A DNA stretch of 64,000 bases, from positions 1,530,501 through 1,594,500 of the forward strand of contig JACATO010000318.1 of NCBI GenBank assembly GCA_018389105.1, given 5' to 3'. A program made the position numbers and the translations under genes. Every line of letters starts with the position of its first letter. Within the stretch, counting starts at the first letter, position 1. This stretch comes from Nautilus pompilius (lineage: Eukaryota; Mollusca; Cephalopoda; Nautilida; Nautilidae). Positions 45,401 to 58,700 of this stretch are shown here, piece by piece. A model generated the notes under the pieces. The model was given only the letters and a program-made list of their open reading frames with translations. It had not been told where the DNA came from and did not search any database.

Positions 45401-48400
45401 AAAAGAGTCTTGTTGGCATCATTATTTTACAAAGAGATTGCCACAATATCCTGGAAGAAAAATCATGATGTTTCGTGTCAGTATTGAGAGTAAATTCAAC
45501 TTGTACACATGACTTTCTCATACCTCTTCATACTACACACATGATGTAAAATATGGGATGGCTCACAAAGTGATGATACAGTGGTTTAGAATGACATTTT
45601 ACTGCATTTCTGGAATAAAGCCTTAGATATGACCACACATCGGTACATATAGGAAGATGCAACTTTCCATACTGCAGGAATTGCCCTTGAATTTCTTCAT
45701 GAAACTTTTGGAGATAGTGTCATTTCTCTTAAATTTTCAGGAATGTCACCTTTGTGAAATAGTACAGCTTTTCCACAACCTTGATTTAACTATTTCACTG
45801 CTAAGTTCTCTCAATGTATAGCACATAAAAGTATTAGGTCATTACAAAAGTTTTGTCGGTTTTTATATTATGTTAATTTGTGGTTCATTTTTTGCATGCT
45901 TGTGAAAGTGTATGTAGGTAAGTTATATATCATTTTGTAACATGTGCTTTGGCATACATTATGCAATACCTACCTTTTTAAAACTCATAAAATGGATATT
46001 TGTTTCAGGGTTCTGAGTGAAGCATGGATAGAAATGTTTCACATGCCATTTTGCTTTACGAGTTCAAACTAGGCCACAAAGTGAGTGAGGCAACTCGTAA
46101 CATTAAGCATTGGACAAGGACACAACAAATGAGCACACAGTTTCAATCAGGAGATGTGAGCCTTGAAGATAAGGAACGTAGTGAACATCCTTCCAGATGT
46201 GATGACAACCGTCTGAAAGCCTCAGGTGAAGTTGATCCAAGAAAAACTGTGCAATTTCTGGAGAGCTTGATGTTAGCACTGAAACTGCTTCCCAGCATTT
46301 TGACACAATCGGCAAAGTGAAAAGGCTTGACAAGCAGGTGCCTCACGAGTTGAATGAACAACAACAAAATGGTTGATTGGAGATCTGCTCTTTGCTTGTC
46401 ATAAGAAACAAAAACAATCCGTTTCTTGATCGAAACATTATGTGTGATGAAAAATGAATGTTTTACAACAATTGCAAACAATCATCACAGAGGCTCAACA
46501 GAGCCAAGGTGCCTAGCTACATTCCAAAACCAAGTTCCACCCAAAGGTCATAGTCACTGTCTGGAGGACTGCAACTGGTGTCATCCACTATAATTTCTTG
46601 CAACTTGGCAAAACCATCATAGCTGAAAGGTACTGTCATGAATTAAACGTCGTTCATCAGAAACTCTCCCAATGACAGCCATCATTGGTGAATTGAAGAG
46701 CCCCAACCATGCTCCACGATAATGCTTGTCCTCACATCACAAAATTGACTCTTCAGAAACTGAACACGTTGGGATATAAAGTTCTCCCTCACCCAGTCTA
46801 TTCACCAGACCTTTCTCCCACAGACTACCACGTTTTCAAACACCTCAGCAGCTTCCTCTGTATGAAATCCTCCTCCAACCAAGCAGCAATTGAAACTGCC
46901 TTCCAACAGTTTATCATCTCCAGAAATTCAGATTTTTTTTCAAAATGGCATAATGCAGAAGTGTACTGATTGTAATGAACTTACTTTGATTAATAAACTT
47001 CATGTTCAGCAATGATATGAAGTCTCATTGTTGTGGTAAAAAACCAACAAAACGTTTGTAACAACCTAATAGTAGTTTTGTACATCATGTTACACTGTAA
47101 AAAATGTTGTTAATGAATGAATGAAAGTAGCCATTTTACAAATTTTGCAGGCCACAATGCTGAACCTACCTCAGTTTTCAATAATGTTATCCTGGCCACA
47201 ATGTTCCCTGCAACAGCAAAACAATCAGGCCACAGTTCTGGGACATGTTAAAACAAAAATCTTTCCACACTGACCAGAAATTTCACAGAGCTGAGGGCAA
47301 GAGTGGTAGATTTGTGCAAATAATTTTATCCATTGGAGGCAGCATACAACAAAAAAGATTGTCATAATGAATATAAGGTTCATTGCTGATAAACATCATA
47401 AACTATTTTTCAAGTTTGCATAATGAATTGTTTTTTATCTACATTATATGTTTTCATTCTCATTTGTAAAAGTGTCATCATTTTGTGGGCTACTATGTAT
47501 GTATCTGTTTTATTCTCTTCTACTATTCATGCTTAGGTGGGTTCAGCATTATTTTATGAAAATTTTGCTTTTCACAATCCAATCATTTTGATTTCAAAGT
47601 AAGATTTATCAAATGCAAATCTTGGCTCATATTAGGCCAAATAAAGGAACCAATCGAACTGTTATGGATATTGCATCACTGTTGCCACACTGTAAGATCT
47701 AGTACTGTTTATGAATATTTAAAGTAGCAAATGGTTGATCATCAGAAAGAGGAACAACAGGCTCAAGATTGTTATCACAGGAAATGTTGGCATTTAGAAT
47801 TCTAGACACAATATCCTCTCACTTTTTAAGCAACACTCTCAACAGCCAATGCACTCTTTTTAAGTCCTTAAATTCCATCAGAAATTTTGATTGGCCCAAT
47901 TAAATTTAACATGTCAATTTAGCAACCTTGTGAACATTTTGCAGGGCATTGAGCATGATAACCAAGATCCTTCAGTTTCCTGGATACTACCAAACCCTGT
48001 TATTGGTTCTCTAGAGATTCTTTCCCTAAGTCCAGACTTTTTTCATTCCAATTATTTGTAATCTTTGGGCTTCTGTGTAATATCTCTATACTATCCTTAT
48101 ATACAGTGTCAGTTTCAGACATGCAGCAAGCTGAATCCATACTGTTTAGGCATGTATAAATCTATAAATCATCATACTTTGTTTTTTTCAAAATTATTAA
48201 GTTAATAAAAGGAAAATCTGGTGGTGCTTAACTTTTGTCAAGTTGTTTACATACACTTGTGCATGAATGTATGCACGCACATATACACATGCACACTGGT
48301 GTTTAAAGTTATGAGTCAACCATATAAAAACATTGTTATATGCCTTTTCAATACTTTATTGTTAATGAAAATGTAGCATTACAGCAAAAAAACGAAAGAG

Positions 48401-51400
48401 CATGAAAATTCTAATGAACCCATGTATCAGAACATATAAACCATTAATTGTTATGTTATTGTTACTTTTTATGTGAAAAACAACTGCACATATTTTGGAA
48501 ATCCTGTTCAGTAACTTTTAAACATTTTTCCCTGTAAGTAACTTCCATTTCTCTTCTAAGTAGTTTCAAAGCTGATTGAATTGATTGGATTACAGTATTC
48601 TCCTTGACTTTTCCATTTAATCCATCCCACACAAATTCACCGAAGTTCAGATCTGGAGATTGAAGAGTGACCAAAAAACCATGGTTTTAAGAAGTCCTTT
48701 TCATTCTTTTGATGTAGCCTTGATGGAATTGCATGCATTGCAGAATATTGTGATATCTTTCTTTCATGAGAATTCCATTGATTTTTTAGCAAGTCACCAG
48801 CTAACCAATCCCATACTTGTACGTTTCTTTGGCCATTTTTTAAAGTTACTATTATCACTTAGAATCAGATATTTCAAACTAGTTCTCTTCCAAACATAAT
48901 ATGTAGTACCATTACTCCAAAGTGTAGTTCTGCTCTTTTTTTTAGCTCAGTCAAGTAGCTTTTGTTACTATGTCAGAGAAAAGGCTTTCTAGCTGATATT
49001 TAGCCAATAAATCCAACCTTTTTTAACTCTCTTGGTTGGTAGAGGTGATGCTGACTTTTGCACAGGAATTAATTGGCTACTGTCAAGAAAGGGCTTCTTC
49101 TAGATTTTTGATCCAGTTTTTTGTCTTCCCATTCTAGGTTTTTTCTGTTTTTCATTTTCAGCCCTCTAAATTAATGGCTGAACTGTTTGACTTCATTGTT
49201 TAAATGGTTGTTTGTCCACTCCCTCCATAATTTTCCAATGGGAGTATGGGAGTAACTAGCTTTATGAAGGACGATAATCAATAGCCTTGCTTCATGTGGA
49301 ATTTCATTTTTGGATGACATTTTCATCCTAAATAAAGCAGAGAGACACATTAACATTTAAACAAAAGCATAGTAGGAACCAAAAATTATTCAGATGAAAT
49401 AATTTGGTGGATCCATAATCATGCAAAATGCTTTAGGTGACAACATCATAATTATTAGTTTGTATGTTCTGATACATAGTTCATTGGTTGTTTAATTTTT
49501 TTTCTTCTTTTATTACTAGAAAAATGCATTTTCATCGATAATAAAGTGTTGAGGTTCTACGTTTTTGCATGGTTGGCTCACAATTTCGAATGCCTGAATA
49601 TATGTGTATGCATGCATGCATTTTTTTACTTGTATTTGATAAATATAAATTGTTGAAAATTTTTTAAAATTAAATTTTATTATAACAGTTTGTTTATATT
49701 TATTGACTTTTATTGATTTTAAAATGTTGGTAATGAGAGATTTAAGACAATCAAAAATGAATGTCAGCTCAGTTTTAACATAATTTAAAGTAAAAAATAT
49801 GAGGTACGTTTAGATGAAATGCGAGAAATTCTGTGAATGATCAAACCTAAAGCTGTAAGATAGGCATTTTTTTTTCGTTTTATAAACTGAATAATTTTGT
49901 TTGTTTTTTTTTAATCCATGACTTTTTATTTTAAAAGTTGAAATTAATAATTTTAATATTATTATGATTTGCAATTTATCTTCAGTTGGTGAAATAAATA
50001 ATTTAATTGCATTTTAGCTATTTTTTATATTGATAAATTTGTAATGCATGTATAGTATTAGACTTTTGTTTACTTTTTGCTTTGTGTATTTTTCCATGTT
50101 AATATTATTATTATTATTATTACTTTTTAGTTGTATTTGAATATAGGATTGAACATTTGTCAAACAAGATGAGCAGGTATGGACGAGTTACAAGCCTTTA
50201 AATTCAAAATAATTTTTACTTTAATATAAATTAGTAAACGATTTTGTTATAAAATGAGGATAAAACTATAGCTTTGAACATCTTTTATTTTTGACATAAT
50301 TTTAAAGACTAATAATTTATTCAATTTAGGTGCAAAATTTTTTTGATGTCTACTAACCATTCTAAAAATGATAAATCATTTTAATAACTTTAGGTAGTTC
50401 ATCTCTATTATTCCACATAACTGATCATTTGTAATCAAAATTCAGTCATATGACAGTTCAAGGTTATATTTTTAATGAAGAAATACAATCCTACTTCATA
50501 TGTATGTATTTGATAATTTTATCCAGTTTTTTTATTTTAGAAATTTTTTACTACTATGCAGAATTACTACAGCTATATAAAAATATAGATATTTGTTATT
50601 TACTCATAGTTATTTACCGCTTTCTTTTTAACAAAAAATAAATATGAAGTTCTTAGAAACATTTAAAGATAGGACTGTTATTAACTCTATCCTGCCTGAA
50701 TGACCTCTTTAAAAAGTTGTTTTTAATTTTGAATTATTGGATTATTCAAGGTTTTACATGCAAATCTTGGATTAGATGATAAAGTATTATGTTCATAACT
50801 TGGGGAACATGATATGGTTAATCATCAGAAATTTAAAAAATCAATATATACATAATGGTATAAGCTTTTAAAATCTTTTTTTTTTTTTTGGTGGTCTTTT
50901 GAATGGGGATAGGTTATCAAAATCAACATGCAGTTTTGGAGGTTGGGTATAAGCCCTGTGTGATTGCTCGAAGGCAGTCTTATGGTCTCCAACTCAAGGC
51001 TGGGAGCCTGGTCAGAGACAAAATCTGTCACACCTTGTTTTTAGCATAAGAAAGCCTTAGAATAGGAAATATTGATTCTAATGTGAATGTTAAAAAAGGT
51101 AATTTTCTTTAGACTGGTATCAGACAACTAGAACCAATTTTGTTTTAGCAAAGGATTTATATCTTTTTACCATGTCTTACCATTTTACCTGTTTTTCTTT
51201 TCTTATTGTTAATGTCAGAAAAATTTTATTTATAAAACATGATTAAAGAGTAAAAATTGCATATTCTGTATGTCCTTCATTTTTACTTTTTTTAATAATT
51301 TTAGAATGGAGCAAGATAGAGAGAGAAAGATGTATAGAGAAGTAAGTATATTAAAAAACATATTCTCTGTTGTGTTCTTAAATCTAAGAATGTTTTTTTA

Positions 51401-54400
51401 AATGTTGGTATTTGGCAACAGTTGTGCTCTATTAATAGAACTATACAACCAAAAATACTCCATGCTACAAGTATTGCATATAAGCAGGTAGGGAAACATG
51501 GCTGAGAATCCATAAGTTGTCACCTGGCACATATGAGAAAACCAATCATTAGGCAATCTGTTTGTTAAATTTAAAAGACTTGCATATATATATATATATA
51601 TATAACATGCTTTCCAATTTTTTAAAAAAAATTTGATTTATAGAAAAGTGTTTTTATGAATTTTGGTCCACCATCCCCTCATCTTGGATCCAACATGTTC
51701 TGGCTATCTTATCAGATTTCCCCAAGTACTTCCTTACCTCTTTTAGGTTGGAGACTTTTGATCTAAATTCCTTTCAGTTGAATTCACTCAAAAAGGATCT
51801 TTTTATTAGCAGAGTTAGGGAGACCAGACCTTGACTTCAGATGGAGGAAATCTTACTTGGCCTCCTTTGGAGTATATGTTTTAAATATTGAAAAGCAAAT
51901 ATCTTGTGGTACAAGCATTATTGTTATCTAGTGGTTAATGTGTGATTAAGAGTCTGTTAAGTCCAGTAGATATTAGGCCACTACTAACATTTTTATCTTT
52001 TCTTTCTTGAAAATTTTATGAACTCAAAATAAATTATTCTTACCAGACTTTAATCAAATGAGAAATTGTTTGTTTCTATTTAGTATTATTTAGTGTGTAT
52101 ATATATATATATACAGTACTGGAAATAATTATGGAAATACACAGAAATATGCACAAATAATGAGTAATTGCAATTGAGAAATGTATATAATACATACATA
52201 ATGCATTATTACAGAAAATATACAAAAAATGAATATGTTGTATAGTGCATTATTATTTATAATGTGGGCCCCTTGCTTTATGTAGGGCATGACACCTTGT
52301 GTTCATGCTCAACTATGGAATGTTGTTTCAAATATCTTGTAGCACTTTTCACAATTCATCCAAGGAGTTTGGTTGCCATCTAATTTTCTCTGTAGCCATA
52401 GGCTCTCATATAGCCACAGTGATGTTCATATTAGAACTTTGTGCAAGTGAGTGCATGTTTGTAGATGTTCTATCAGTTTCTTTACATCTCGGATAGTTTT
52501 TAACTACATTGGCTGTATGCCTGGGGCTACTGTCATTTTGGAAGATTAATCCCCGCCCAATGAGATGTCTTCCTGGGGGAATGGTATGATGGATGAGAAC
52601 CTTTCTGTACCCGTTGGCAGTCAGTACACACTCGATTTTATGCAAATCTTTGATACCACTGGTTGATATGCAGCCTTCAAACTTGTATTGATCCACCTCC
52701 ATGCTCCACTGTGGCTGTTGTACACTGACTATTATACCACTCCTTGTCCACCTTCAAACAAACTGCCATTGATTATTGCCAAACAGGATCTGTACACTTT
52801 CCAGGTTTGGTCATCCCACTGTTTCATTTCTACTGTCATTTTAGCCTTGTGATTTGGTTGCCTCTTCTCAGCAAAGGTTTTCAGATAGTTACACATCTAC
52901 TGAGACCACTTCATGCTAATGTGTATCTTGCTGTTCTTGAAGAAGTGTTAGCAGCCATACTTGCATTTAGGTCATTCACAAGATCTTTACTGGCTCATTG
53001 TCTGTTACATAGAGAAAATACTCTGTGGCACTTTACCTAATTTTTGGAGAATTTGGGATTCTTTTCCTCAACCATGTCTATTGTCAACAGTACCATTTTC
53101 ACATATCCTTCTCAGAGTCTTTAATATAGCTGTTTCTAAAACAAGAATTCAGGCTGCAATCTGCCTCATAGAGTAACCTTTACTAGCTAACACTTTCATA
53201 TCTATATGTTTGCCATATGATATTTTCTTCCCAGGAACCATAATATTCACCACACATTTACCATACTACAGTGATATTACTGCCTATAGTTCTATAGTCC
53301 TGCAGATGTGGCATTTCTGATTGACTGCACAACAGCCAATCACAGTGTAGTATAGCAACACATGACTGTACTGTGTTATTTGCATTTTATACCCAGTTTT
53401 TCCTGTTTTCAAAATCATTTCCAATACTGTGGTTTAAATAAAAAACAATATCTTTTTGAAAATCTAGCTAGTTATAACTATTTACTACTGTTTTTAGCAG
53501 CAGATAATTAATTGCATTTATTCTTAATAAATCCTTTTTTCCTTTTTTTCAGCTCTACCTAAGACATGCAGAATGTCTTCAGAAATGTGTAGGACATGCA
53601 TTTGAATTAGTAAGTAGAATTGATGAGTTCTATATTTTTAAGAACATCTACCTGCAGTGATAAAAAGAAATCCAAGTTTGTTAAAGTTTACAATGTTAGC
53701 AGCATCTTTTGACAAATGTTTTGAAAGATGCAGTAGAGAAATTTTAAAATGTCAGTGATTACCTATAGATAAATCGGCATTATCTTATAGGAAGAAAAAG
53801 TGTATACTGACCTGTAAAATATTCTAACCTGGTTGAGGCAGGATGTTGGAACCATATCAGAGAGAAATGTCTTTCACAACCACATGAATAAAGGAGGAGA
53901 ATAGTTAAAGTATTGGAACTGTTTTAAAACAAGTTGCTACAAAATATATTTTTACCAAATTTTATTTAGATATAATATGTTTATTACAAGATGGCAATAA
54001 CTACATTCTTCATGTTTCTAAAAAAATCTATCATAAGATAACTTTAGCTTCAGCATAGATCTAAAAGTCTTTTTTATGATTTGTTCATAGTTTACTAGAA
54101 GCATTTTATTTATTATACTCAACTTGTTTTTTTTTTTAATTATCATTTTGAATCTAGTATCCAATCATTCCAGATATTTTAGATGATGATTACATCTGCA
54201 TGATATATGTTGAAATTAAGCACTTGGTTATGTCCAGTGTTGAAGGGAGATATTATTTAAGACTTAATCTATCATAACATGTGATCAATAGAAGGAATAT
54301 GTAGCAAGGTTTATTATATGCAAATATAATTTTTAAATGATTTTATTTATTAGATTTTTGTAAACATTTATTTTAAAACTTCTGTTGATGGTTTCATATA

Positions 54401-55712
54401 CATATATCTATATAGAGTATAGGTACCTTAATAATTTAACTTTCGTCTGCATTGTTTAGACAGACACTGCATCTATTGATGACCGTTTTTTTCTTCATTA
54501 AAGAAATTACTAGGTATTTTTATAATATTTGGTAAAAAAAAAAAAAAAGGACCAGTAAGAAAAGGGTTTAATTTAATCTTTTGTTGACATAGTAATTATA
54601 AGAATGATTATATTAGATTATTGTCTGATAAAATCTAGTTACGAATTAAAACTTACCAAATAAAAGAAATAGAATACACAATTTTATATCATATTTCCAA
54701 TTATAATTATATTTATTTAACTTTTCAGCCTCCCCCTAATGTTTTGCGATTTGTGGTATATGGAGAAATTGGTAAGCAGACTATTTTATCAATTTATTTT
54801 TGATAAATTTTATCTCTCTCATAGATATATATATATATACTAAATTCTCAAAAGTATAATCATACTCCGTTTGTGTGATAGTCAGAGAAATTAGGAAGTC
54901 TGAAGTAGAAGACCACTTTGGTTTTCACAACTTCAGACAATTTTTAAATTGCAGTAAGTTTAACAAACTAGCAAGAAAATGAAAGCTCTTTTTCAAAAAA
55001 ATAAATGGATATAAAAATGAAAACATTTGATTATAATTAATGTGATTATAATCTTCAGTAATTCAGTAAGTAATGAAATTTTGATAAGAGAAAAATCCAG
55101 TAAACGTTTCCAAACTACAAACAACATATCAATTTTATATCCCCAGAATTGTTTATAAAGCTTTTCCTAAATTTTGTGTATGCTCCCATATCATTTATTA
55201 CTCTTGGTTATCAGAAATATATTCTGTTTATTAATGCCTGGCATAAAGCTGAAGACACTGACCTTTTACTTATGGGTTTTTCTGAAGTATTAGCCCATTC
55301 CCAATTTTTAGCCAGGTGAGTTAAGTATTTTCCAGGTTTAGAAGAGTGTTATTCCACAAAATCTCTCAAGATGTTGGAAATTTATTGCTGAGTTTTAAAG
55401 CTAAAACATAACTGATATTTACATCTTAAGTAAAAATGTTGCACTTGATTTTAATGTTTCAATACTTTTTATCTGTGATATTGCTTTGTTTTTTTCTCTG
55501 AGACCAAAACTTGTGCATTTTGTGTGTGAAATGTGACTTTATTCTACAGAAAGAAATAATTTTACAGCCCATATGATTATTCAATCTCCAGTATTCACTC
55601 TAGATATTTGTCACCTGCCTGTGGATACCATCAGAAATGAACCACAGCTGCATCATCACTCTGCAGCATGAACGAGTTTCCAAACTTTTGCTCAACTGTT
55701 GTTGTTACCTAA

Positions 55713-55750
<38 letters not shown>

Positions 55751-58700
55751 GGAAAGTTTCTAATAGAAAATTTTTTCTTTCAGAATCAGCAAAAAATTTT
55801 GATTATGATGACTTATATATGCATTTCTTTTTAGACCTTCCAAAATGTAAGTCTATTTTATTTATTTTTTACATAATAAAATTATAGAAAACCATGTTCT
55901 CTTGTAAGACAAGTTTCCACAGTTTCATGATCCTATAGCAAAGTGATAAAAATATTTGCATTGTTCCACATTGTTTATTTGGTGTGATTTTACTTATTAA
56001 ATGAGCTCCAAGCAAATCCAAATAGGCATATTTCTTTATGAGGATTTTGTTGTGGTAAATAACATTTTTGTAAATGTATGCTGTTAATACTGTATAGTAT
56101 TTTTAGATGTTTTTTTATTTTATATTAGTGACAATGATGTAATACACTTATCTGTAAGAATATCATTGTGAATAAGAATAGTTTGTGATTAATTTCAGAT
56201 TGGTATACAGAGAAAACTCAACAGTTGTCCTGGGTTACACAAACATGCTCAACAAAAGTTGAAGACCAGGTCTGTAGCATAACTACAATAAACCTGTTAA
56301 GGTTTGAAAACAAATTAGTATGATTTGTAGTTTGAGGGGACCTAGTAGTATGAATGGCATAAGATAGCTGGCTCATAGGAAAATTTTAAAAACATTTAAA
56401 GTGACAATGTTCTAGGATTTTAAGTGGTTAAGTTTTAAATATATTCAAAATGTTAAAATATTTATTAATAAATAAAATTTACAAACTCATTATACCATAA
56501 GCTTTTTCTGTGCCTAGAAGCATACTTTTTCTCATCTTACAAAATTTTAAAAATGACTCCTTTGAACCAAGCAAAATACAAATATCTCTTCTCAATAACT
56601 CTTTTCTACTTAAAGTATTTCCTTCTTCCAAATACCTTTATATTTTAAAGTGTAGTGTTTTCTCCATTTTTTCCTTAGGTGGAGATAACTCCTGTCTGCA
56701 TTGTTGCTTTGACATCTCTTTTTTTGGAATCAATGTCTTGGGAATACGAGAGGTTTTTAAAAAAAAGTTTCAAATTCTGTGAGAAGAGAATCTGCATCTT
56801 TATAGGTGTGGGAAAGTACTTAAATTTCTGATGCCCCACTGTACATCAGGAAAACAAAGATTTATAACTTGAAGCATAATTTCTACAGTAAAGAATTGAA
56901 GTTACATAGAATCAACTTTCTGAAAACTTTAGATATGTGTGCCACAGTTTAATTTTTTTATCAGCTTTTTAAATTAGTATACTTGTTTGAAAATATTGAT
57001 TAAACATTTCTTATACATCAACTTCTTGCTGATGGATCACTGTAACACCAAGTTGTTTAGTCTTGGTAAATAGGACAGATGAGAATAACATTTGAAACTG
57101 AAAGAAAAGTTGCACTGGCAGTACTTGTTTTATATCTCTTTTGGCTTAAATTTCAAAGTATAATTTTTAAAAGTAATAAAATTAGTGTTCAAAATTGAAA
57201 GTGTAAAGAATATTAAAATCTGCCTGGTCAAGTTCATGGATGCATTGAAAAAGAAAATATATGACAATTTAAAAGATTATGGCATAACAACTTGAAATGT
57301 GTAACTGGAAGATTTACTTGCCTCATGAAATTGTTATGGAAATTTTAGCTGCTCATATGCTCTGGAGAATTATTATTTTTTCTAAATTACATTTGTCCAA
57401 CAAAACAGCATTAATGCTTTATTAGTATTTTATTTTAATTTTTAAAGGATGACGTGGCATACTTTGGTTTTCCATTTAGCTTTGAGCTGTTCTATCGAAA
57501 AGATTATTTTGAGGAATCTGAAAGAGGTAAGATATGATTTAATCTTTTAATCAATTTTGTTTTTGTTTTTTCTGCTTCTATTCTTTTTCTTGGTGAACCC
57601 ATTTCCTAACTTTTTCACAGCCTAAGGATATCACAGCATTGAACTATAAGGGGAAATGTGAGATATCAACCTCTGTAACCAAGCAAGTTATGCAGGTATG
57701 GCTGGTGGGGGGGGGGCTCTAGAAGACGGGTCAAAAGCTGCTGTGGAACCTTCACTACATGTACTGGAAAACTCTACTAGAAACCTTCAATTTTAGATGT
57801 GAGAGGAAACCCACATGGCCAGCTGGTGAAGAAGAGTGAGAAGAAGCTATATCAGGGAGGTATAGCAAACTGAACTGGTTCTGACCAGGATTTTAACTCA
57901 GATCTTCAGTCATGGCACCGAGTAGTCTATGACTGGATCACTGACCACTATCTATTCTTTACTAGAGTACAATTAAAATACATCATTTTCTGTTTCTTTG
58001 TAAAAAAAATTACACTATTTATATAATATTTAGACATTCAAAATGTTAAATTTGCTTTTTTAAAATTACAACCCTACTTTAGTTTATTGATAGAAAATAA
58101 ATGTTTTGAAATTATATCTGTATTAGTAAACTAAAATCTTAGTACTTTATTTTCAATTTTGTAATTTCATTCACTCTGTGTAATATAAAAACTATATTAA
58201 TTTTATCAATTCTATTAAAATTTTTTTCTTTTTTTTTCTCTTAACAAAAAGCATTGATCTTATGATGCTAACATAACATATACAAAATATAAACATGCTC
58301 TTCTTTAAAATTTTTCTTGAATTGAAATTAGTTTGTTTTTTTTTAATTTTGATCTAAAGATCTTAGCATATAATATGCATTTGAGCATCATTTTTAGGTA
58401 AAAATAAATTAGATAAATTGGTTCTGTCTACATCTTTAGTTGGGGAATAATGTTTCATACAAAAATCACTTATTATTGTCTTCATCTTCATCTAGAGATG
58501 ATGACATATGCAGCAGTTTATCAGAATGGTTAAACTGTGGAACTACAATGCATTTATGATTAATTAATTATTGAATAAAATTTGTATATTAACATTTTTA
58601 TTATACATTTGAGAAGTCATAAATACACACAAGTACAGATGATAGATTTTTGGAATCATTTTTCCTTGTCCACTTAAGTGTTACTTATCTCATTGCTTGT

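Larger units (their letters stand above)
44709..50130. other. MKS1 intron 7 (5.4 kb), transposon-rich
   Basis: Contains a DUF4817-type relic (45.6-45.8 kb), a mariner (45834-47069) and a TIR element (48414-49484). 47.1-48.4 kb and 49.5-50.1 kb show no recognisable element beyond a CA-rich stretch near 48250-48300 and (ATT)n at 50104-50121. Confidence 0.7.

Noticed and set aside
46103..46481. Minus-strand ORFs of 76 and 112 codons
   Set aside because: Antisense shadows of the mariner transposase.
50141..50176. Alternative acceptor at 50146 for MKS1 exon 8
   Set aside because: Its use after exon 7 (phase 1) leads to a stop, whereas the acceptor at 50130 keeps the frame and matches MKS1.
56510..56782. 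90-codon ORF in MKS1 intron 13
   Set aside because: No similarity to MKS1 or any family I know; AT-rich hydrophobic composition typical of chance ORFs.
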